A stretch of DNA of 64,000 bases from Cytospora piceicola (GCA_023375675.1 JALQBC010000049.1:1-64000), one strand, 5' to 3'; shown: positions 1-12,156, counted from the stretch's first letter. Numbers and translations: made by a program. Notes: a model not told the origin generated them from the sequence alone.

Positions 1-806
1 GTGAAGGATGTGTGGACCTACACTGACCTATAACATACATAAGAATGAGACGAGGTTGATGACTGAGCATGAAAAGAGTGGGGGGGTTAATTGTCAGTTT
101 CGCCAGACTATGCGGTACTCAGCAATTACACCCAGTTTAGGTACTTAAGTACCTAGGTACTCAGGGCTGTCAGGGTCTTCGGCAGTACTCGGTAGTCCCA
201 GTCGTGCCTGATAAGGTTTCGATGCCCAGGCTGCTAGGTGTTCTTCAGGTGTTCCTTAAGATCATTTAACGATCCTGCATAGGGAACATATCAACTCCTT
301 CGTGAGCCGTCCAGAATCAACACTGTAATACCTCCTCGCCGCACTCCGTCTTGATCCGTGATCCGAAACCCGGTGTGACTGTTCAGCGCCAGCCTTCGGT
401 ACTTGCTTGCATGAGGTCAATTTACACTATACTATGTATGGAAAGCCCCCAGTAAAAAGGGCCGTCTCCAAACTTCCAGAACCCAGAAGACCGACTCCCG
501 AAAATCGACCAGGGGTCACAAGGTTATCGCTGGGTATCGCTGATGGCTGGCTTATCGCTTGGGGCGTGTGTCTTTGATAAGGTACGGGCGTATCGATAGC
601 GATGTACGCCCTCGAAATTTTTTGAGTGGCCATGGATGGCCAACTCTAAGCTGTAGCCCGTTCATCAACAACAGCTCCCATATTGACGATCCTTGAATTG
701 CAACAAACTCTCACACGCGCTCTCAACATTCGCCCATAGCCGATTCTTCCTGACCATATCCCCCACCCTTCCAAGACCAATCGTGCCTCATCAGTCATCC
801 AACAAG
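1..806. other. Upstream region of TSR2, no gene seen
   Basis: No convincing coding region. Positions 141-160 carry back-to-back palindromes (GTACTTAAGTAC overlapping TACCTAGGTA), a motif that recurs in other non-coding parts of this window. The last 150 bases are C/T-rich and presumably hold the TSR2 promoter and leader. Confidence 0.6.
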
Positions 807-1559
807 ATGGCCTCGACAGAAGCCCCCTCAGCAGGTTCGTCGCCGCAACCCCTCTCCCATAACATCCCCCCCACCCCCCAACCTCCACCGAGATATGAAA
901 CTGACCAGGACCCTTCCCTTTCCCACGACACAGCAACCTGCCAATCCCGCTTCGAGCAAGGCGTGGCCCTCTCCCTGAACCTCTGGCCCGCCCTCTCCCT
1001 CGCCGTGCAGAACAACTGGGGCGGCCCCGACAGCGCCGACAAGCGCGACTGGTTCGCCGGCCAGGTCGTCGAGCAGTTCCCCGACCTCGCCGGGTCGTCC
1101 ACCACCACCACAACGTCCACCTCCAACAACAAGTCCGCACAGAAGGCGGAAGAAGCCGCCGCGGCGGCGGCCGAGGGCGAGCCCGACGTCGAGTACATCG
1201 AGACGCTCATCCTGCAGGTCATGCTGGACGAGTTCGAGGTCAACGTCGACGACGAGTCGGCCTTCGACGTCGCCACCGAGGTCATGCGCCTGCGGGGCCA
1301 GTGCGCGCGCGGCAGCTTCGACGAGGTGGACAAGCTGCTGGCGAGGTGGCAGGGCAAGAAGGGCGCCAAGGTGGAGGGCCTGTTCAAGAAGGGCGAGGAC
1401 CAGGACGAGGACACCGACTGGGACGACACCGACGGCGAGGAGGACGGCTCCGACGACGACATGGACGACGCGCCCCCCCTGGTCGAGGTGCCCAAGAAGG
1501 AGAAGGCACCACCCGAGGTCGACGACGATGGGTTCACCAAGGTCCAACGCAAGAGATAA
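807..1559 (+). CDS. TSR2: Pre-rRNA-processing protein Tsr2
   Basis: Intronless, 250 residues. Tsr2 is the family of small acidic chaperones that escort ribosomal protein eS26 to pre-ribosomes and support 20S pre-rRNA processing (family knowledge). The sequence shows a Pro/Ser-rich N-terminus (about 1-45), a helical core beginning at FEQGVALSLNLWPALSLAV, the diagnostic WGG motif (about residues 71-73), a Thr/Ala-rich spacer, a second helical block around VEYIETLILQVMLDEFEV, and a long Asp/Glu-rich tail ending in basic residues (KVQRKR). The start chosen is the ATG directly before MASTEAP; the frame is open further upstream to another ATG at 693, but that extension is basic, Ser-rich and unlike the family. 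It is convergent with the BSD gene, 296 bases away. Third positions are strongly G/C, as expected of a well-expressed fungal gene. Confidence 0.92.
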   Translation: MASTEAPSAGSSPQPLSHNIPPTPQPPPRYETDQDPSLSHDTATCQSRFEQGVALSLNLWPALSLAVQNNWGGPDSADKRDWFAGQVVEQFPDLAGSSTTTTTSTSNNKSAQKAEEAAAAAAEGEPDVEYIETLILQVMLDEFEVNVDDESAFDVATEVMRLRGQCARGSFDEVDKLLARWQGKKGAKVEGLFKKGEDQDEDTDWDDTDGEEDGSDDDMDDAPPLVEVPKKEKAPPEVDDDGFTKVQRKR

Positions 1560-1855
1560 AAGAACAGGACTGAAGAAGGTCAACGGAATGGTGTACCCAT
1601 CCAGAAGGGCATGCATAAGTCAAGAGGTGTACTGGGGGCAAAGGAAGGATGGTACGGGGACGGAAAGGCTGGGACATCATCTCAAAAGAAGAAAAAGGTC
1701 ATACTTGATACCCAGCGATTATGGTCGCATCTAGCGACCCGGCTACAGACAACAAAAGTCCACATGGAAGATAGAAGCGCACCCGCATCGGAATCTTCAA
1801 AACGCCAGACTCCCATCCATCAGGTTACAAATACAGGCGAGCAGACGTGCTGCAA

Positions 1856-3318
1856 TTACTCCCAATCCTCCTCGTCGCTCTCGTCATCGGCCTTGCGGCC
1901 CTCCTTGGGGCTGTTTGGTGCGTTGCTCGGGTTGCCCGACGCAGCGCCGACCATGTCGTAGCTGGTCTCGCTGTCAGGCTGCGACCTCTCGTCGTTGGAC
2001 TTGCGCGGCTCGGTCGGCTTGAGCAGGTTCGATGAGGCCTTGGTGGAAGGCGGGTGGATGGTCGTTGACGACTCGGCGGAGCCCGGTCGTCTGTGCTCAG
2101 GGGCCTTGGTGCTCGGCCCGGCAGCCTCGTCGTCGGAATCATCCTCGTCCCAGCCGACTTCTTCCTCGGCGGAAGCAGCTAAAAGTAGACTAGTCAATAC
2201 CAGGCGTACCACAAAACGTATTAGATAGAATATCGGGGTCAAGACAGATAGACATAACGTACCCTTCAAAAGATCCCTCCTCCTCGCCTCGGCGATATCA
2301 ATCCCATGCCTCAGGAAGTAGTACCTCTTCCAGAAGTCCTCATACGGTATCGTCTCGGGCACCAGCTTCTCCATCGTGGCCCTCAGCTCGGGGTACTTCT
2401 CCAGGTCCCGGGCGATCTCCTCGGTCCTGACCGCGATGTCGAACTCCCCGCCCCAGCTGTCCCAGTCGCCCGTGGCCGGGTCCTTGGTGAAGCTCTCGGT
2501 CGACGTGTGGATGACGTGCAGCTGCGCGTCGAACCGGCTCGTGTGTATCACCCGCTTGCCCGCCGCGTCCTTGCTCTCGAACAGCGTGCCGCCGACGCCG
2601 CCCTGGCCCCCCGCCGCCGCGCTGTTGGGGTCCGAGGGCGACGACGCCGACGGGGGCGCGATGGACACCGCCTCGCGGAGGAAGTCCCGGATGTTGGTGC
2701 CGAACCGCAGGAGCGCCTCGTCCGCCGCGTCCTCGGCCCGCTGGACGTCCTTGAGCCGCTTGGCGGCCTCGGATCGGAGGCGCGAGAGCACCGTTTCGGA
2801 TTCCTGCAGGGCTTCGTCCGTCGTCATCTCCTTCTTGGACCCCTCTCCTTCTCCTCCTTGGTCTCGTTGTTCTTGTTGTTCTTCGGTTTGTTCGGTCGAG
2901 GGCCCTGCGCCGCCGGCCATCGACAGACCCCTGGTCCGGCTGATGACGGCGCTCGTGAGCCCCGAGAAACCACGCTGGGCCTCGCTCCCGACGGCGGTGA
3001 GCTCCTTCTGGGCTTCTTGGTAGACGGACTCGCCCTGCAGGTCCCGGGCTTCACGTTAGTCCTACGCTGCTCAAGGTGATGTATACGGATGACGCGATCA
3101 CCCCTCAGCCGCTCCCTTTCAAGACGTACCTGCTTGACAACAGTTCCAAAGAAGCCACCGATCTTTGCGCCCCAAGGACTGGCGGAGAAGGCCTTGTAAG
3201 CATCCTGTATCTCATCGTTGAGGCTCTGCTGTGTCTGCTCGGCGCCACTGGTGTTTCGCTTGCTGTCATCTTCCTTGGGCAGCGACTCCTCCACAATGTG
3301 GTCGTAGGCTAGATCCAT
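1856..3318 (-). CDS. BSD-domain protein
   Basis: Three exons on the minus strand: 3318-3130, 3034-2263 and 2178-1856, giving 427 residues. Both introns have GTACGT donors, and the first has a perfect ACTAAC branch point before CTGCAG. The N-terminus begins MDLAYDHIVEES; an in-frame ATG at 3423 could add 35 residues, but the region looks like leader. Residues about 20-100 form an amphipathic, SNARE-associated-like region; a Gly/Gln/Glu-rich linker and a helical segment (about 130-170) follow. The BSD domain lies about 250-310 and ends in the hallmark FWKRYYF (from about residue 297). The tail is acidic and Ser/Pro-rich, ending DEEDWE. BSD domains occur in TFIIH subunits and in synapse-associated and DOS2-like proteins; this architecture resembles the DOS2/synapse-associated type. 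The exact role is unknown. Confidence 0.87.
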
Positions 3319-4583
3319 CGTGATTGGATTTCCTATTGATTCCGTTTCGATGCCTAATAGTGTTTTGCTTCCCTTTCTTTCCCCGTCAGAGGTCCGGCCG
3401 GTATTTGGTAGGTTCACGGCCAATGCTGGACTTAGGGGAGATAAGAAGTCGATCGGTGTTGAGGAGGCGTTGAGCTGGCGAGATGTTTTAGTAGGCCGGG
3501 GGGAGGGGCGCTGATGAGGCTCCAGCTCCTGGTTCCGGATCGAGAGAGCGTCACGGGCCTGGGCCGAGCCGAAGAACAGGGGGGTGGTGATGGAAACTCC
3601 GAACCCTGGCCACTTACGGAATGTTTACCATATGACTGGACTGGGGCACTTATACCTACTTGGTAGCAGCACTGCATCAAAGGCCGACATGTTATTGATT
3701 CCTTGCAAAATACTGTAACTGTATGGCCATACTCCTTTTGAAGCATTCAAATGTCACTCTGTACTTACACCGTCCGACACTGGGAGAACATCAATATTTC
3801 AAGTCAAAACGCTTTCCATTATCTCAATTGCTCTGTCGTACCTAAATGCAGCGACATGGTATCCCGCCGGTGTTCTTCAGGAGACCGAGCTCGCCTGATC
3901 GTTCGAGTCACCGCTAATCATGCTGTTTGATGCTAATGTTGTCCAAGACTGGCGATGCGGAAAATGACAAAAGCAGGCCGCAGGAAATAGGAACGGAGCT
4001 CCCTCATCACTCTTAGCTCATGCAGCGACAACTCCCAGATCCCCAAATCCGGGACCAATGCAACTATGTTCTGTGACCAAGCCACCCGCCAATTCTAATA
4101 ATGACGCCGAAGAACGATATACCAAACAACCGCAAAACGTCGGCGCTATGACGAGTCGAAAGAAAAGCTGCCGCCGCCGTTCCATGCAAAAACAAAGTAG
4201 TGGTATCGAGTTTTGCCTCGTACGTGACCGTTCGCCTTCAGTAACAGACCAGAATGATTGTTCGATGTTTCGACCATCGCCTCGAGACCGTCGGACTGTG
4301 GGTAGTCCCTCGATTGTCGCCCTCTGCGTGTCGACCACTGGACCCATCGTCTTCGAGTAGCCACTTTCTGGGTGCCAACCAGGCTATTGGTATCTGCCAT
4401 TCACGGTGTTTCGAGCCCTTGAGAACACGAGCAGGCCCACCGGCCTCGGTGTCTTATCCTGTCCCTTCTTGATCGGTGAGCTCGCGCGACAGGCTCAGAT
4501 ATCCGGCGGCTCTGAAATGCCCGATCCTCCATCCCAGAAGCGGATGACGATTCCTTCCAGTTACGCAACGCCCCCAATCGCGC
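3319..4583. other. Intergenic stretch, no gene supported
   Basis: About 1.26 kb between the start of the BSD gene and the end of the kinase gene. Open frames of about 100 codons occur on both strands at 4018-4360 but overlap each other in antisense, have no recognisable domain and no consistent codon bias. It probably holds the BSD promoter and the kinase 3' end. Confidence 0.5.
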
Positions 4584-6740
4584 CTAGCCGATTACGACTC
4601 TGGCACCCTCTTTCCCGAGGACACCTCTCTCCTTAGGCTTGGGGCTACCACCCCTACCCTTCTTCCTACTCAGGAAGCCGAACACGCCACCAGAGCTAGC
4701 TTCGACCTTTCCACCCTCCTGTCCTGGGCCGCCAGCTGCATCGGCTGGAAGGGTTGCGTCTTGTCGAGCAAGATCAGACCAGCTGCCACCGCCGTCGAGT
4801 GTCACTTGAACACCGCCAGTAGGGCTCTCGACGAATATGCCCTTGGGACCGTTCTTTCCAGGTTTCGAGTTTGTATACGAGCTGGGGTACGGCGGCAGTG
4901 GAGGTGGACGGACAGCAATTCCCTTACGATCTTTACTTGCGTGTGCACCCTTGCCATGATGGTGTGGGTGGGCATCGCTAGATCGCGATGGTCCAAGGGG
5001 CTGCCCTGGTCCAGCCTGATGACCACCATTCGTGGTCGCTGTCGCTTGCGGTAAGGGGCGTGTTTCGTTTGTAGTGAGCGCCTGCGGCTGTTGTGAATCT
5101 GTTAGACCATTAGTTGTTGCTGCGCCGGGCTGGCCTTCTTCGTTCGGCGCGCCCGCTTCCGTGATCCTGTCGACACTGTCAGCACCAAAGCGCCACATTG
5201 CGAGCAACAAGTCGCCACCCACTTCTTATATGCGGCTACTGTATAGTCGAAAGGCCGGAAGTCAGACTCTATCATCTTGTATAGCTCTTCCTCTCTTATC
5301 TCTTTCTCTGTGGCATCGTCCTTGAGTCGTTCCCTTGGTTTCTGCCTTCGGGCCCGGGCTTCTAGTGGAGCCTCTTCAAGCAGAAGTTCCTCCAGGTCGT
5401 ATGTCGCGTCGAAATTGGTCTTCTCGGACGATGGGATGAAGACGGGCTCAACTTCCTTCCTCTCCAGCGCCTCAAAGTCGATGGCTTTGAAGAATTCCTG
5501 GTGTATGAAGCTGTCCCATGTGCGACCAAGTCGTTTGTTCGGATCTGCAGTCAATGCGTCTTTGATCGCGTAAAGACACAGTAGAGATACAGGTGGTTGC
5601 GTAATGGGGTACCTCGGGTTTGCTGCTTGGATGACGTTGCTCAAAGCGTTCTCTGAATTTCCCTCGAATGGTCGCTGTGTTGTCGCATTAGCTTCTCGCC
5701 CACGTGTGACTGTTTCTTCAGCAGTTTGGCTTCCCCGTCATGAGCGCTGTAGAATCTAACGACGAACCCGAGCCGGTAAGATATTGGGGAATAACAAGCA
5801 ACTGACCTTGTTGTAGATGCATTCGTAGAAAAGCACACCAAGGGACCACCAATCAGCCCGTTTGTCGTATCCATGTCCAGCGTATACCTCCGGGGCAAGA
5901 TACGCTAGAGTTCCGGACTTGCTTGTCAGGACCCTCCCAGGGATGATATCCGACGCAACGTTCTATGGAGCAACATGTCAGTATGAGAAGAATGGGGTGG
6001 TATGGGCAGGTTTTTCGTACGAAATCAGTAAGATGGACGTGGCCGTCCGCATCGAGGAGAACATTGTCAGGTTTCACATCACGATGTATGATGCCTTGAC
6101 CGTGTATGTATCTTAGAGCACAGCCTAGCTCGGCTATCCAAAACCTCACAGCCTCCTCAGTGAATGTCTTTCTGGAAATGTGGAATCGTAGATCGCCACC
6201 GCTCATGAGGTCCACGACGAGGTACCTGGTCTAACGTCAGTATCGCAATGCAACGAGGGTCCGAGGAATCGGGGATGTGGACGCACATGTACTCTATATC
6301 CTGGAAGCTGTAACGCAGGTTGCAGATAAAAGGATGGTTTACATGCTCGAGCATGCGGCGCTCTCGAATGATATTTCGCACGCTTTCGGACCGCACGACT
6401 ATATCGTACACCTACGATGTCAGCCAAACCAGTGGCGGTACCAAGGGCAATAAGAAATGGCTCGCGCACCTTCATCTTTGCGTATATACTTCAAGGCGAA
6501 TGAGAGGCCTGTATCTTTCCGCTCGACAATTCGTACTTTTCCAAAGGCTCCTCGGCCAACGACTCGCAGTAATCGGAAGTGGTTGAGGTTTACTAAAGCG
6601 GAGTGGCACTCGTCAGCAAGATATACAAACACAGATTGAAGCACAATGCGACAACGGGAGGTAGGTCAAGAGGCGAGGATTGGATAGAGGTAAGCACCTT
6701 CGCCGTCGAATTCGACGGGTTTGCCCTGGCTGTTACCCAT
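4584..6740 (-). CDS. STK32/YANK-type AGC serine/threonine kinase
   Basis: Seven exons: 6740-6698, 6592-6470, 6398-6287, 6225-6021, 5962-5807, 5674-5223, 5166-4584; 557 residues. The start MGNSQGK is a good N-myristoylation signal, implying membrane attachment (inference). Kinase landmarks: glycine loop GRGAFG (27-32), catalytic Lys 49, HRDVKPDN with Asp 142, DFN (160-162) in place of DFG, APE (184-186) and DWWSLG. DFN is also found in animal STK32 kinases, and the post-kinase segment [15 protein letters not shown] matches the STK32 NCDPTFELEEMILE element, so family assignment is firm. Residues from about 370 are Pro/Gly/His-rich and disordered. Exon joins restore conserved residues at every junction, for example KYIRKDE joined to VVRSESVRN. 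Substrates of fungal members are poorly known. Confidence 0.93.
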
Positions 6741-9700
6741 TGGAGCGACCGGCCTAGCTCTCGAACTCGAAGGATGGTGGGTTGAGTTATGATTCAGCCG
6801 TAGACATTTCAGTCGTTTCGTTCGTCCGGTCGAATTTGCTCCAGGTCGAGAAGCTTTGACACGACAGGGCTTTGTTCGGGACGGAAGCGGGAGCAGGACC
6901 AGACAGGAGGAAGTGGGGATGATCTCGTGGGTAAGGCCCGTCTTTTATGGATCTCAGGGGTCGTGATGGTCACAGTTCAGACAGACGATGGTGAGGGGGG
7001 AGGAGCAGGAGACTCAAGAGGAGAAGTCAATGGACGATCGTTCGTGGAGATGGCGGTAGGTAAGGTGAGTATCGGATCAATGGGCTCCTTGTCGGCGGAC
7101 GAAACGAAGTCGGTGTGTATGCCTGTTTATATTGTGGATCCAAACGGGAGCATAGGCCTGCGCGTTAAAGAGCTCGTTTTGCTCTTTGAAAAGGTAACAA
7201 GAAGGCACAGCCTATGTAGATAATCCGTAATGTGTGTAGGGCCACTCAAGGGCACCTGATAAGAAAAGGAGCGAGATTGAGAAATGAGCAGAACGAGGAT
7301 TAGTACATGTACGTTATGTACGTATGTACTGTAGGCACACGTTGTGGAGGTTTCCCAAGGTTCGTTCGGATCGGTAGTGTGGTGGTATGTGTGGTAGGGT
7401 AAGGTTTGGTTTCTAGACGGAGGAACGCTTCTCGGCGTGGGAAAGGAGCAAGCAAGTGGCAACCAACGAATGGATTGGCCTTGGGGCGCAGACGGAGAGA
7501 TGGTGGGAAATTGCCGGACTGCAGGTTCCCAGGAAAGGGGATTTGACAGATGCAGATACAAGACTGCACTTCTGTTACGGGGCCGGACCCGGACCGTTCT
7601 GGGTTAGGATAAGGATCGTGGATGTAGATATCTACATAGGTAGATAGATGTGGGGATGGAGATGAGAAGTCAAATCTGAGGGAGGAATGCAGTGGGAAAC
7701 TGCAGAGGATGAATCACTGGTGAGTTGAGACCCTTCAGAAGAGGAGCAGAAGCGGGATAGGTACAGGAGCACGAGTGGTGTAGAGCAGGAATCATGAGCA
7801 GAAGCAAGAGTAGAAGCAACCTTGATGGGCAAAAAGAGGGGATAGGGGACTTGGGGGGATTGCCTGACTGACTGCCTTATTGACTGACTGACTGACTGAC
7901 TGCCAGTTGTAGGACAATCATCATACCCTCATTCATGTCACTCAGTTAGTGGGCAAACCAAGCGTGGGCTGGGTGCTTGTGTGTCCTCCAAGCTTGAACT
8001 GGCCCTTGTGAATGGCCCGCTCTGCTGCAGGTACAGGGATGCGGGATCCGGAAATGCAGGAGACTCCTCTGACACTCCAGCAGGGTGTCCAAGATTCAGC
8101 AGTCCCCAGCGCCCACCTGGCAGCCCTGGACAATTATAGGTACCTAGGTACAGTAGCTAGATGGATACCACCTGGGCGCCTGCGAAGAGCCACTTCCTTG
8201 GAGAACAGGGCAGCTGGGCAAGCATATGCTGCCCTAGCGTGGTGCTACTTTTATAAACCCAGGTATCATCATCCATGGATATTACACCAGTTGACCTAAA
8301 TAGGTCCCTACCAGGTACTCACGTACCAGGCACTATGATCACTTAGGCATACACAGTACAGAATTTGAGGACTCGGGGTCCATGAATGTACACAACGGAT
8401 GTACAAAAGCTAAGGAAGGTGCAGGGACCGAATGGATCTCTATGTAAACCTTACTTACAGGCGGGTTAGCTGCAGCTTCAGGGCCTGAGAACAGAACAGA
8501 CGGTAAGTCCCGGCAACTTGGAGAACCTTAAGTAGCAGAAGTGCAGCACCTACCAAAGCGTATCCCCAAGGTTCCAAGCTTGATGGCACTAGTAGACAAC
8601 AGAACAGATCAGCTGGCCAAGGGCGTAAATTGACGGGCAAGCGGACAGCAGGATCCTCTGCCTCCTTTTTCCGTGTTTCGAGCTACAAGAGGTGGATGGA
8701 TGATCGATGGATTGGATGGAAGGATGGGAGGATGCATGATAAGGCCGATACAGCACATTTAGCTGCAATAGGCAACCCTTGCATGCGGAATCCCAGTCTT
8801 CATTTGATGCAGTATGGCTTATAAGATCCAATACTCGCCGTACATGTCCTATCCTGGGCGCTGTTTCTTCTTGGAAGGCTATGATGGCTTCTGTCATACT
8901 CCTTTGTTTTGCTTCTGTCCCTTTGCAGCAATATCCACCCGCTGCAAGCCTTGTCCTTCCTTCCTGTAATCTGCCTCTTCCTTGATCATTCGTCGGATCA
9001 CACAATAACAATCACACGCTGTGAACAGAATGTGGTTATCTAGCCTGCACATCTCCACGTCCCGTCCATAAACTTACCGACATTGGCACGGCATGTGGGC
9101 AGGCGGGCATACACAATAGATGTATCAGCCGCACCTGGTTTATTTAAGCCTCCAATCTATCGTATTTTTCCTTCCGTCTGGTCTTCTAGAACGTCTACGT
9201 GACCTTCTAGCCTGCGACACTTCCGTCAATTGTTCAAGGGTTCCTGTTTGTACCATGTGGTCCCTGTTCATCACAATGCAGAAGTCACAAAAGTAGATCT
9301 CGCATACAGTAAGCCCGCTCGTCGCTGACCACTCTTCTCTCTCCACAGCTAAGGAATTGTTGAAATGGAACAACAAGCTTAGAGGCAGAACTGCATCAAC
9401 GTCAACGGATAGAAATGATGCCGAGGTACTTCTGGAATAAAGGACCGGCTCCAGCACGGAATCCCCACGATTACATATGGGACACGAGTATTCCACGTGG
9501 CCGCGTTGTAGAACGGGGCAGAACAAAATGCCGGCGCCTCGTAGTTGCATGCTTGACGCCGAGGCGGTCTCTAGCAATGCATGGTTATGCACGGTGCCAC
9601 ACCTCTTGTGCTCCCGGGAAGACAGCCCGCAGTTAGGTGGTCAGGGGGAAGTTTACAGTAGAGGCAAAGTAAAGGCCCCTGCACCGCGCGATATCGAGCA

Positions 9701-10924
9701 ATACCGCGCCGAGCTACCACCACAATGGCTAGAAAGTCGTTACAAGGGCTTCGCAGGCTCCGTTCTACGAGTCAAAGTGATGTTCTTTGATTCTAACTTC
9801 TAGTGGCCACTGGAATATCTGGCATCCTGCACTACACTATTCGCTGATCGCCCACTGATCAACCAACCACAGATGCGGGAGAATCGGGGGCCGGGAGTGC
9901 TATAACTGTGATTTCTTCTCATGCCACGCTTGTGGACCTTTTTCTTCAAAGTCCAGTAGGTTAAGATACCAAACTTGACTGTGAACAGACCCCTTATGAA
10001 TGTCCCGCAGTGTTGTGGATGGTATGTGCCCGCATGATGGTTCCATATCGACTTCTCAACAGTTCCGGGTGCTCCTCGTCTGTCTCCGTAAAGAAGTCCG
10101 TCGGATTTCTGCTATGGAGAAACAGCATGCAACTTTCCTAGGGAACACCAACTAGCTATCCGCACGACACAACGGGGCCTCTCGGGTGATCTTTTTGACT
10201 CAAACTGCCGGACCCGCTCGATGCAAACGCTCCAAGTTGACGGGGAAGTGGCTTGTGATTTAAGCCGATGATGTGAAGGCAGCTATCAGCCAACTCCTCT
10301 TGCATATGCCTCCTTCTCCATTCCCATGTTGCTTTTAGGTCGGCCCATGATGGTCATGCTGCCTTTAACTCGACAAAAAATTCAGAAATCCGGTAAGGCT
10401 GATGAGGTTGGCATCCGCTTCTGCCGATGCCGTAGACACTCAAGTAGAAATGTCGCGGTAAGGTTTGCATTTTCGACCACGATCAGTGTGCACTAAGTCA
10501 CATACCGGACCCGTGCGTCACAAAGTTTGCTGCTGATATATCAGCCGGAAGACCTGGCAGGGACCTTCACCATGTGTCGACACCAACCGCGAAGCTGCCT
10601 GGCCTGAATCCTCGGTCCGACAGCGGTATCGTTCCAAGGTACCCTCGACAGGAGAGGCCACATACACCAATGGGTGGGAGCTAGGCATGATTGTCTCGTA
10701 AAATCTGGAGTAGTTGGTAAAGGATGTCCTTCTGTAAGTTTGCATCGACGCTTAATGCGCCTTCAGCAGCAGATGCCGGTCAAGATTATCATCTTCTCGG
10801 ACTTGACCTATGCGGTATGAAATCGGCCGACTGCCATCTTCCAGCAACAGATTTTGCCATCGCTCCGTCGGTTCAGACTGGTTGGGCCATTGGTCCTAAT
10901 CGACACGACGATTAGGCGCACCTA
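6741..10924. other. Long intergenic region, no gene supported
   Basis: Just over 4 kb with only short, mutually overlapping open frames (longest about 150 codons at 9140-9592 minus), no domain and no splice-supported gene model. Notable content: a GACT tandem repeat near 7865-7903, a palindrome GGTACCTAGGTAC at 8139-8151 and a TATAAA-like site near 8250. The first several hundred bases are the likely promoter and leader of the kinase gene. Confidence 0.5.
7865..7903. repeat. GACT microsatellite
   Basis: Two runs of the tetranucleotide GACT (about two and six units) separated by a short CCTTATT spacer. A simple sequence repeat with no sign of function. Confidence 0.85.
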
Positions 10925-11541
10925 CTAATCTCGTTCTGCCTCTTTACGACATCTCCTCACCTCCTTATCTGTCAGCTTCCATGGCCTGTCCAGCACCTCA
11001 AGCCTGAAGTCCTGGGCCTTCTTCCAAAAGCGAACCTCGTGCTCCGTCGAGCGTATGATCGTAGCCCTTTCGATTTTGATCTGCTTGTTGCCCCTGAATA
11101 GGGCCAAGCCACCTTGGATGTCCACCATGGTCCCGACATCGACCTCGTCTGAGACAAGTAGTTTACCAGTCGCGGGCTGTTCCTTGGGGCCCAGTCTGAT
11201 ATTGGGATCAGGTTTGGGAATGTCGACGATGCACTCGATACACACGCCGCTGCTGTCATCCACTGTATAGATCCGACGGGTGCCAAAATCGTCGATGGCG
11301 ACGACTATTCCCGCAATGCGGACCCATTTCACTGGATGATTGAGATGAAAGAAGACATCTTGCCCTGCAGACTGGTCAGCGTGTATGAACAATCAATGAC
11401 AAGACTCGTCATACCTTCGAAGCCTTGATGCTTTGTCAAGCTCTCGATATCGATCGACCGCAGAGGACAGAAGCTTCTGATAGTCTCGGAGAGTTGGAAG
11501 CAGTACTGAGGGTATGTGGGTAGATCTCCTTCGCTGGTCAT
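10925..11541 (-). CDS. stn1: CST telomere-capping complex subunit Stn1 (OB-fold)
   Basis: Two exons, 11541-11415 and 11364-10925, joined across a 50-nt GTATGA...CTGCAG intron; 188 residues. Stn1 with Ten1 (and Ctc1/Cdc13) caps telomeres and limits resection and telomerase. The N-terminal YPQYCFQLS segment and the core HPVKWVRIAGIVVAID, RRIYTVDDSSGVCIEC and a later GTMVDIQGGLALFRGNKQI form the expected Stn1 OB-fold (about residues 30-150). The C-terminus is short and basic (RPWKLTDKEVRRCRKEAERD), without the C-terminal winged-helix domains of longer Stn1 proteins. A palindrome-rich segment lies immediately upstream, and the retroelement begins 450 bases upstream of the start. Family assignment is from OB-fold signature recognition. 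Confidence 0.85.
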
Positions 11542-11985
11542 CTTCCCTGAGGCTACCTACCTAGTACCTACCTAGAGGTGGGTAGGTACCTAGGTAGTTA
11601 CTGACTGCTCAGGTGACCTCCAAGGTTCCCTACTCAAAGGAGGTACTAGATACCTTAGGTCTTGTCGAACCAACTGCCGGTCATCGTTGATCTTGCAGAG
11701 GCTTATCGATAAGGACTCCAGAGGGTGACGAGTACGCGGCTCCCAGCTGACACCTGGAAGTTAGGCGATTATTACTTAAGTAGATTACATGCAGCTGGAG
11801 CGTTACACCCGAGAGATAATTAAGGCCGCCCATGCCTCCCAAGTTGATCGCCAAGGTCAAGCCAATGCCATCAATCCACCTGGGCAGTCAATCCTGATTC
11901 CCACCAAGAGCAAATAAATGCAGATGTCCTAAGTCCTAAGCCACCCATACTTAGAATGTCAACGTAGCAGTAGCTCCCCACCAGA
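11542..11985. other. Short intergenic region with clustered palindromes
   Basis: No gene. Positions 11555-11600 pack several TACCTA/TAGGTA units in both orientations, the densest occurrence in the window. This is the upstream region of stn1. Confidence 0.6.
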
Positions 11986-11990
11986 GCACT
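11986..11990. repeat. Target-site duplication GCACT, left copy
   Basis: GCACT immediately precedes the left LTR and is repeated exactly right after the right LTR (18351-18355). Five bases is the usual length for LTR retrotransposon integration. Confidence 0.9.
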
Positions 11991-12156
11991 TATTAGACGG
12001 CAGCAGGGGTGCCTACGGAAATACCTCGGTCCGTATAAATAAGCAAGTTATATAATTAACTTCGGGATATATTTAATATAGAAATTAGTATACCCGAGTA
12101 AACGAGGTATAAAACAATATATTAATAAATTAATCGAGTATATATTACGTATAATA
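11991..12156 (+). repeat. Left LTR
   Basis: 166 bp, aligned without gaps to the right LTR. It now begins TATTAG and ends ATAATA; the right copy ends GTGACA, so the original ends were probably TG...CA with C/G lost by mutation (inference). I count about 26 differences between the LTRs, all transitions. Confidence 0.92.

Noticed and set aside
693..806. N-terminal extension of TSR2 from an upstream in-frame ATG
   Set aside because: The extra residues are unlike Tsr2 family starts and the sequence is leader-like; ATG at 807 fits better.
791..1616. Long minus-strand frames opposite TSR2
   Set aside because: Antisense shadows produced by the G/C-rich codon use of TSR2.
4018..4360. Overlapping 100-codon frames on both strands
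   Set aside because: Antisense pair with no domain, splice partners or codon bias.
5575..5645. Possible intron in the kinase between the NPRYP region and DPNKRLG
   Set aside because: A good GTACCC donor and GCAG acceptor exist, but the join breaks frame, while the unspliced reading matches the STK32 C-lobe.
7865..7903. GACT repeats as a CRISPR-like or attachment site
   Set aside because: Plain microsatellite in a eukaryotic genome without spacers.
9140..9592. 150-codon minus-strand frame
   Set aside because: No domain, unnatural composition and no supporting exon; likely chance.
12001..12010. Left LTR beginning at TGCC (12010)
   Set aside because: LTR similarity continues 19 bases further left to 11991, and only that border gives a matching 5-bp target duplication.
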